A stretch of DNA of 21,442 nt from an uncultured Collinsella sp. (GTDB lineage Bacteria > Actinomycetota > Coriobacteriia > Coriobacteriales > Coriobacteriaceae): the NCBI GenBank assembly GCA_902496775.1, contig CABVCF010000031.1, forward strand, positions 1-21,442, read 5' to 3'. The notes below the pieces were generated by a model. That model was not told where the DNA came from. It searched no databases and saw nothing but the letters and a program-made list of their open reading frames with translations. Shown here one piece after another: positions 16,141-21,442 of the stretch (its first letter is position 1; every line of letters starts with the position of its first letter). A program made the translations under genes and the position numbers.

Positions 16141-19011
16141 ATGAGTCGCCGCAACACCGAACTGCTCTTGCTCATCGCCTCGGCGTTCCCCGTCATCCTG
16201 CTCTATGCGATGTACGTGCTCACCGCGGGCGCCACGATTTCCTTTGAGACGCTCGCCGTGCCGATCGGCCTGTTCGCCGCCTTCGCCGCGGCGCATATCG
16301 CCGTGCGCATCCTGGCGCCCGGCGCCGACCCCGCCATCCTGCCCATCGTCTTTGTGCTCTCGGGCATCGGCATCACATTCGTGACGCGCCTGGCCCCCGA
16401 CCTCGCCATCTCGCAGCTCATCATCTTGTTTGTCTCGGTAGCGCTCATGGTGGGAACGCTCGCGCTGGTCAGGAACCTCGACGTGGTCATGCGCTACAAG
16501 TACACCTTTGGCATTATCGGCATCATCCTGCTGATGCTGCCGATTTTTATCGGCACCACGATCTCGGGCTCTAAGCTGTGGATTCGCATCGCGGGCTTCA
16601 CCATCCAGCCCGGCGAGTTCGCCAAGGTCTTCATCGTCTTGTTCCTGGCAGGCTATCTGGCCGAGAACCGCGAGCTGCTCTCCATCTCCAACCGCAAGAT
16701 CCTGGGCCTCAAGATTCCGCGCTTCCGCCTGCTGCTGCCGCTGTTTGCCGTGTGGGGCGTGTGCCTGCTCATCGTCGTCTTCGAACGCGACCTGGGCTCG
16801 GCCGTCCTGTTCTACACCATCTTTTTGCTGATGCTCTATGTTGCCACGGGACGCTTTTCGTACGTCATCATCGGCCTTGCGCTGCTGGCCGTTGGAGCCG
16901 TGGGCGCCTACAAGTTCCTGTCTCACGTGCAGGTGCGCTTTCAGGTCTGGGTCGATCCGTTTAAGGACGCCCAGGGCCAGGGCTACCAGATCGTACAGTC
17001 ACTTTACTCGCTGGCTGACGGCGGCCTGGTTGGCGTCGGCATTGGCAACGGCATGGCAAACAACATCCCCGTCGTCGAGTCCGACTTTATCTTCTCGGCC
17101 ATCGGCGAGGAAATGGGGCTTTTGGGCGGCGGCGCCGTGCTCATCCTGTTTATGCTTTTTGCCGTGCGTGGCCTCACCACGGCAGCCCGCGCCAAGTCCG
17201 ACCTTGCCGCCTTTAGCGCGACCGGCCTTACGGCGGCCATCAGCTTCCAGGCATTCTTAATCGTTGGCGGCGTAACCCGCCTGATCCCGCTGACCGGCGT
17301 CACCCTGCCCTTTATGAGCCAGGGCGGTTCCTCGCTGCTGGCGAGCTTTATCATCGTCGCGCTGCTGCTGCGCGCCGGCGACGAGGCAACCGGACGCGAA
17401 GCCGAGCTCACCGGCACCGGCACCATGGCCGCCATCACCGATGACCAGGTCGCATCCGCCGCTGCCCCGACCGGTACGCGTTTTGCCAACGCACCTTCCT
17501 ACAGCCACGGCAACCACTCCGCGGGCTCTCGCATGCGTCGTCGCCTGCTCGACACGCCTGAGTCCGGCGTGCTCGGCCGCGTGGCGCTTGCCAACCGTCT
17601 GACTCGTGCCGTGTTTGCCTTCACGGCGCTGTTCGCCATCCTTATCGGCAACCTCACCTATGTCCAGGTCATCAAGGCGAAGGATTACCAGGACATGCCG
17701 ACCAACAACCATACCATCGCCCGCTCCAAGTACATCCAGCGTGGCTCCATCATCACGTCCGACGGCGTGACGCTAGCCGAGTCGCTGCAACAGGAGGACG
17801 GCACCTACGCCCGTTCCTACCCCAACGGCAACATGGCCGCGCACGTGGTGGGCTACGTGAGCCAGCAATACGGCACCGCCGGCATCGAGAGCGTCATGAA
17901 CGATACGCTCACCGGCTCCAAGGATTACTCCAGCTGGAACAACGCCATCGCGTCGCTCGCGGGACAGACACAGCCGGGCAATACCGCCAAGCTCACCATC
18001 GACTCGCGCATCCAGACGGCTGCCGAGCAGGCGCTCAAAGGCTTTAAGGGCGCTGTGGTGGTCATGGATCCGCGTACCGGTGCGGTCCTTGCGTGCGCGA
18101 GCTCGCCCACCTACGACAACACCAACATCGACGCGCTGCTCCAGTCGGGCGGTGGCGAGGACGGCTCCATGTACGACCGCGCCATGGACGCGCTCTACAC
18201 CCCGGGCTCGACCTTTAAGGTCGTCACACTCTCCGCGGCGCTCGAAACCGGCACCGCCAGCCTTACCAGCACGTACCAGGCGCCCGGTTCCATGGACATC
18301 GGCAACGCGCCGGTCACCAACTATGCCAACGAGAGCTACGGCACCATCAGCCTGCGGCAGGCCTTTGCCGTGTCGTCCAACGTCGTCTTTGGCCAGGTGG
18401 CAAACGAGGTCGGTGCCAACTCGCTCGTCCAGTTTGCCAACGCCTTTGGCTACGGTCAAAAGCTCGGTCAGGACCTTACCGCCGCGGCCTCCATCATGGC
18501 CGACCCGTCGCTTATGACCGAGTGGGAAACCGCTTGGGCAGGCGCAGGTCAGCCTGTCGGCATGGACCACACGCCCGGCCCGCAGACCACGGTCATGCAA
18601 AACGCCGTGATCGCTGCCGCCATCGCCAACAGCGGCGTGGTCATGGACCCGTTCTTTGTGTCACAGATACTCGCCCCGGACGGGACCGTGGTTAAGACCA
18701 CGCAGTCCCGCTCGCTGGGCCAGGCTGTCAGCTCTGCCACGGCCGACCAGGTCAAGCAGGCCATGCTCGCCGTCGTCCAGTCCGGCACCGGCACCGATGC
18801 CCAGATTCCGGGCGTCAAGGTTGCCGGCAAGACCGGTTCGGCCGAGACCGGCGGCACCAACGTCAACTCAATGTTCGTTGGCTTTGCACCTTACGATTCA
18901 CCCACGGTCGCCATCTCGGTGGCCTTGGAGGATTTCGACAAGCATGACGTCAAGGCCGCCAAGATCGCCGGCATCGTCCTGACCGCGGCGCTTGCCGCAC
19001 AGGGAGCGTGA
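16141..19011 (+). CDS. RodA/FtsW (SEDS) glycosyltransferase fused to a class B penicillin-binding protein
   Basis: One 956-residue chain carries both halves of a peptidoglycan synthase. Residues 1 to about 412 are a SEDS polymerase with about ten helices, FERDLGSA (214-221), WVDPFKD (270-276, likely catalytic Asp272) and SQGGSS (393-398). A cytoplasmic linker (about 413-485) leads to the PBP anchor helix (about 487-510). The class B PBP follows, with a short pedestal and a transpeptidase domain holding STFK (Ser690, Lys693), SSN (745-747) and KTGS (897-900). The topology is consistent: an even helix number leaves the linker inside and sends the PBP outside. The start ATG 16141 follows AAGGGAG; an upstream open frame overlapping pstP is ignored. 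In other Actinobacteria rodA and pbpA are separate neighbouring genes. No frameshift is involved. Confidence 0.95.
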   Translation: MSRRNTELLLLIASAFPVILLYAMYVLTAGATISFETLAVPIGLFAAFAAAHIAVRILAPGADPAILPIVFVLSGIGITFVTRLAPDLAISQLIILFVSVALMVGTLALVRNLDVVMRYKYTFGIIGIILLMLPIFIGTTISGSKLWIRIAGFTIQPGEFAKVFIVLFLAGYLAENRELLSISNRKILGLKIPRFRLLLPLFAVWGVCLLIVVFERDLGSAVLFYTIFLLMLYVATGRFSYVIIGLALLAVGAVGAYKFLSHVQVRFQVWVDPFKDAQGQGYQIVQSLYSLADGGLVGVGIGNGMANNIPVVESDFIFSAIGEEMGLLGGGAVLILFMLFAVRGLTTAARAKSDLAAFSATGLTAAISFQAFLIVGGVTRLIPLTGVTLPFMSQGGSSLLASFIIVALLLRAGDEATGREAELTGTGTMAAITDDQVASAAAPTGTRFANAPSYSHGNHSAGSRMRRRLLDTPESGVLGRVALANRLTRAVFAFTALFAILIGNLTYVQVIKAKDYQDMPTNNHTIARSKYIQRGSIITSDGVTLAESLQQEDGTYARSYPNGNMAAHVVGYVSQQYGTAGIESVMNDTLTGSKDYSSWNNAIASLAGQTQPGNTAKLTIDSRIQTAAEQALKGFKGAVVVMDPRTGAVLACASSPTYDNTNIDALLQSGGGEDGSMYDRAMDALYTPGSTFKVVTLSAALETGTASLTSTYQAPGSMDIGNAPVTNYANESYGTISLRQAFAVSSNVVFGQVANEVGANSLVQFANAFGYGQKLGQDLTAAASIMADPSLMTEWETAWAGAGQPVGMDHTPGPQTTVMQNAVIAAAIANSGVVMDPFFVSQILAPDGTVVKTTQSRSLGQAVSSATADQVKQAMLAVVQSGTGTDAQIPGVKVAGKTGSAETGGTNVNSMFVGFAPYDSPTVAISVALEDFDKHDVKAAKIAGIVLTAALAAQGA

Positions 19012-19143
19012 TGCCCATGATCGAATCGGACACCCGAGGCGCGCCGCGGCCGAAGAGTTAGCGGCAACGCGCCACACGGCCCCAGCGGCCACATCGTAGG
19101 TACTACACACATCGTTGAGCGAATAGTTATGTTAGGAGCAGGA
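19012..19143 (+). other. 132-bp gap between rodA-pbpA and pknB
   Basis: No convincing gene lies here; a 16-codon open frame at its left end has no ribosome site. It is the longest gap inside the cluster and the usual place of pknA. TTGAGC followed by AT-rich TAGTTAT just before pknB is not at promoter spacing, so an internal promoter is not shown. Confidence 0.4.
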
Positions 19144-21105
19144 ATGGAACAGAGGGTCCTCGGGGGAAGATACCTCCTCAAGGATAAGGTGGGAACAGGC
19201 GGCATGGCGACCGTCTACCGTGCACAGGACCAGGTCCTCGACCGCACGGTAGCCGTCAAGATTATGCTGCCGCAGTATGCTGGCGACGCAACCTTCGCCG
19301 CACGCTTTAAGCAGGAGGCCCAGGCAGCAGCAGGTCTCTCCTCCCCCTATATCGTGGGCGTCTACGATTGGGGCAAGGACGGCGACACCTATTACATCGT
19401 CATGGAGTACCTGCGCGGCACCGACCTTAAGAGCGGCATCAAGAGCCACGGCGCCCTCGACCCCAAGAAGGTCGCCCAGATCGGCTCGCAGATCAGCTCC
19501 GCGCTTTCGGTCGCCCACAAGCACGAGATCATCCACCGCGACATTAAGCCGCAAAACATCATGGTGCTGCCCGACGGCAACATCAAGGTGATGGACTTTG
19601 GCATCGCGCGCGCCAAGAACAGCCACCTCACGCAAGACAACAACGTGCTGGGAACCGCCCACTACGTCAGCCCCGAGCAGACCCGTGGTCAGGACCTCGG
19701 CCCCACCTCGGATATCTACTCGCTGGGCGTCGTGATGTATGAGTGCGCCACCGGCCGCGTTCCCTTTGACGGTGACGACGCTATCTCGGTCGCACTCAAG
19801 CAGGTCAACGAGCTGCCTATTCCGCCGAGCCAGATCAACTCCGGTGTCGACGCCGACCTTGAGCGCATCATCCTCAAGTGCATGGAGAAGGACCCCGCAA
19901 ACCGCTTCCAGACCGCCGACGAGCTGCGTCAGGTGCTCAACAGCTACCTGTCGGGCCGTGCCGTCAACGTCTCGGAGCCCACGCGCATCATCGGTGCCCC
20001 CGGTGAGCTGGGCGCCACCAAGACTCGCGAGCTTTCCGATCAGACGCGCGCCATGGTGCGTCCCGTCTCGGGCGTGAGCGGCCAGAATACCGCCCGTAGC
20101 TCGGTTTCGGGCTCCACCGGCTCCTACGAGGTCGAAGAGCCCAAATCCAACAAGAACAAGATCATAGCCGCCGTGGTGGCAGCCGTTGCCGTCATCGGCA
20201 TTGTGGTGGCCTTTGCCACAGGACTCTTTGGCGGCGAGCAGGTCACCGTTCCCGATGTACTGGGCAAGGACCAGCAGACTGCCGTCGAGCTGATCAAGGA
20301 AGCCGGCCTCGAGGTCGGCACCATCGACCAAAGCTACAACGACGATGTCGACGAGGGCAAGGTCGCCGAGCAGACGCCCAACGGCAACACCAAGAAGGCC
20401 AAGGGCACTAAGGTGAACCTGGTAATCTCCAAGGGCCCCAAGCCCTCCGAGAAGGTTGAGGTTCCCCGGCTTGTCGGCCTGACCAAGGACCAGGCAGAAG
20501 CCGCGCTGGCAAGCGTTGGCCTGAAGGGCAACGCCTCCGAGGAGGCCAACGAGGCCGATGAGGGCCAGGTCTTTGAGCAGGGCACCGAAGCCGGTAAGGA
20601 AGTCGCGAAGGGCACGACCATCTCGTACAAGGTCTCGAGCGGCCCGGATACCACGTCCGTCCCCGACCTGACCGACATGACCGAGGCCCAGGCGCGCAAC
20701 GCCCTCGATATGGCAGGCTTTGGCGTCGACGTGAGCTACCAGGAGAACGACTCGGTTACCGAGGGCACCGTGATCAGCTGGAACCCCAGCGGTAAGCAGA
20801 AGCCCGGCGCCACGATTACCGTCGTCATTGCCAAGAAGTCCGGCAAGGCCACCGTCCCGGGCAACCTGTACGGCAAGAGCATTTCCGCCGCCGTTACCGC
20901 GCTCAACAACGCCGGTTTCTATAACATTGGCTTCTGTGACCAGAACGGCAATCCCGTGAGCGGTAACGAGGATGCCACCGTTACGGGTGTCTCCCCCACC
21001 GGCAAGCAGTCCACCGACAGCACGATTACGCTGACGGTCGCACTTTCTGGCTCGGGTTCGGGCTCTGGCTCGGGCACGGGTGACGATTCCGGTACGACCA
21101 ACTAG
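19144..21105 (+). CDS. pknB: PASTA-domain Ser/Thr protein kinase PknB
   Basis: A 653-residue receptor kinase that senses muropeptides or lipid II outside and phosphorylates growth and division proteins inside. The kinase domain (about 5-270) has VGTGGMATVY, VAVK (Lys39), HRDIKPQN (Asp133, Asn138), DFGIARAK and GTAHYVSPEQ, all intact. A juxtamembrane region rich in Thr/Ser follows. One membrane helix lies at about 340-362. Four PASTA repeats start near 366, 438, 505 and 568. The fourth is divergent, with VPGNLYGKSISAAVTAL and a cysteine. The chain ends in a Gly-Ser tail. ATG 19144 is chosen over the in-frame ATG 15 bp upstream because AGGAG lies 5 nt before it and the protein then starts MEQRVLGGRY, close to known PknB N-termini. 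Confidence 0.97.
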   Translation: MEQRVLGGRYLLKDKVGTGGMATVYRAQDQVLDRTVAVKIMLPQYAGDATFAARFKQEAQAAAGLSSPYIVGVYDWGKDGDTYYIVMEYLRGTDLKSGIKSHGALDPKKVAQIGSQISSALSVAHKHEIIHRDIKPQNIMVLPDGNIKVMDFGIARAKNSHLTQDNNVLGTAHYVSPEQTRGQDLGPTSDIYSLGVVMYECATGRVPFDGDDAISVALKQVNELPIPPSQINSGVDADLERIILKCMEKDPANRFQTADELRQVLNSYLSGRAVNVSEPTRIIGAPGELGATKTRELSDQTRAMVRPVSGVSGQNTARSSVSGSTGSYEVEEPKSNKNKIIAAVVAAVAVIGIVVAFATGLFGGEQVTVPDVLGKDQQTAVELIKEAGLEVGTIDQSYNDDVDEGKVAEQTPNGNTKKAKGTKVNLVISKGPKPSEKVEVPRLVGLTKDQAEAALASVGLKGNASEEANEADEGQVFEQGTEAGKEVAKGTTISYKVSSGPDTTSVPDLTDMTEAQARNALDMAGFGVDVSYQENDSVTEGTVISWNPSGKQKPGATITVVIAKKSGKATVPGNLYGKSISAAVTALNNAGFYNIGFCDQNGNPVSGNEDATVTGVSPTGKQSTDSTITLTVALSGSGSGSGSGTGDDSGTTN

Positions 21106-21157
21106 TCGCCACCCCACCGCTCATCACGGCTTTCGCCGCAAACATATTCGCTCACAG

Positions 21158-21188
21158 GCGCCCGCTTGCTCCCCCAGCAAGCGGGCGC
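21158..21188 (+). terminator. Intrinsic terminator of the pknB cluster
   Basis: Perfect 13-bp arms (GCGCCCGCTTGCT at 21158-21170 and AGCAAGCGGGCGC at 21176-21188) flank a CCCCC loop and are followed by TTTCTTTAT. This lies 52 bp after the pknB stop and should end the whole plus-strand block. Confidence 0.93.
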
Positions 21189-21224
21189 TTTCTTTATCTG
21201 AAGCAGCGAATACTACGGCATGCC

Positions 21225-21314
21225 TTAAACCAAAAGAGCCCGGCACCGTAACGGTACCGGGCTCGATATTCCTCTGGTGCCCCCGGGCGGATTCGAAAAC
21301 TCCCCCCCGCGGGG
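21225..21314 (-). repeat. Repeat unit A: tRNA 3'-end-like segment plus terminator hairpin
   Basis: This 90-bp unit recurs at 21354 with a 129-bp period. On the minus strand it reads CCCCGCGGGG, then GAGTTTTCGAATCC, then GCCCGGGGGCACCA (ending at 21275), then about 10 nt, then a terminator hairpin. The T-loop TTCGAAT, the acceptor-like CGGGGGC and the CCA match the 3' end of an arginine-type tRNA. The 5' T-stem strand that should pair with CCGCC is absent, and no GCCCCCG 5' acceptor strand is found upstream. It is therefore not an intact tRNA. It may be an attachment-site remnant. Confidence 0.7.
21236..21264 (-). terminator. Minus-strand terminator hairpin in repeat unit A
   Basis: GAGCCCGG...CCGGGCTC forms a nearly continuous stem with a tiny loop. 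On the minus strand it is followed by TTTTGGTTTAA. It should stop transcription entering from the right, convergent with pknB. Confidence 0.8.
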
Positions 21315-21353
21315 AAATGAGTGACGCGGGTGTCGACGGTCCGAATCCGGCCT

Positions 21354-21442
21354 TTAGACCAGAAGAGCCCGGCACCATAGCGGTACCGGGCTCGGTCAAT
21401 CTCTGGTGCCCCCGGGCGGATTCGAAAACTCCCCCCGCGGGG
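21354..21442 (-). repeat. Repeat unit B: second copy, cut by the window edge
   Basis: Nearly identical to unit A: the same tRNA-like 3' segment (CCA ending at 21404) and hairpin, with a few substitutions and one C fewer in the C-run. The window stops at CCCCGCGGGG, so a complete tRNA or more copies could lie just outside. The 39-nt spacer (21315-21353) contains CCGAATCCGG, which can pair with CGGATTCG of unit A. Confidence 0.7.
21365..21393 (-). terminator. Minus-strand terminator-like hairpin in repeat unit B
   Basis: The same GAGCCCGG...CCGGGCTC stem as unit A, with compensating or wobble changes near the loop. On the minus strand it is followed by TTCTGGTCT, a broken T-run, so it is probably weaker than the copy at 21236-21264. 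Confidence 0.6.

Noticed and set aside
19132..21117. A 661-codon minus-strand open frame opposite pknB
   Set aside because: PknB is unmistakable on the plus strand; the antisense product is a Gly/Val/Leu/Asp mix with no family features.
21225..21442. A CRISPR array or intact tRNA in the right-edge repeats
   Set aside because: There are only two long units with a single spacer and internal terminator stems, and no 5' acceptor, D-arm or anticodon arm could be found for a full tRNA.

Overview
The window looks like a chromosomal segment of a strictly anaerobic, high-G+C actinobacterium. Coriobacteriia is the best fit, and a Collinsella-like genome is my best guess. The reasons are a homodimer-type pyruvate:ferredoxin oxidoreductase, G/C-rich third codon positions that create many long shadow frames, and the fhaA-fhaB-pstP-rodA/pbpA-pknB growth-control cluster typical of Actinobacteria. 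The species is inferred, not proven.

Left part, minus strand (1-6667). The window opens inside nifJ/por, of which 477 N-terminal codons are visible, with a long non-coding leader (1434-1912). Next comes a tight three-gene operon read right to left from 5538 to 1913: a membrane-anchored Ser/Gly-linker protein, an atypical membrane Ser/Thr kinase, and an FHA-domain protein. It looks like a second phospho-signalling module. Upstream of it lie recR and ybaB.

Middle (6668-10804). The usual dnaX-ybaB-recR order is kept, but dnaX is separated from ybaB by a plus-strand gene for a small membrane protein with its own TATAAT box. The AT-richer flank contains what looks like a gene remnant. A plus-strand gene for a YcxB-like two-helix membrane protein diverges from dnaX.

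Right part, plus strand (10946-21105). A polytopic membrane kinase, an FhaA homologue, an FhaB homologue, a PstP phosphatase, a single-chain RodA-PBP fusion and a PASTA-domain PknB form one block with 4-bp overlaps or short gaps for most junctions. In known actinobacterial systems PknB senses muropeptides or lipid II through PASTA domains, PstP reverses the phosphorylation, FHA proteins read phosphothreonine, and RodA plus a class B PBP polymerise and cross-link peptidoglycan. Here the two synthetic enzymes are one polypeptide, pknA is missing from its usual place, a different kinase precedes fhaA, and PstP carries a long N-terminal extension.

Right edge (21106-21442). A strong terminator follows pknB. 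After it come two copies of a roughly 90-bp unit that, on the minus strand, reads as a tRNA 3' end (T-loop, acceptor strand, CCA) followed by a terminator hairpin. No intact tRNA can be folded inside the window.
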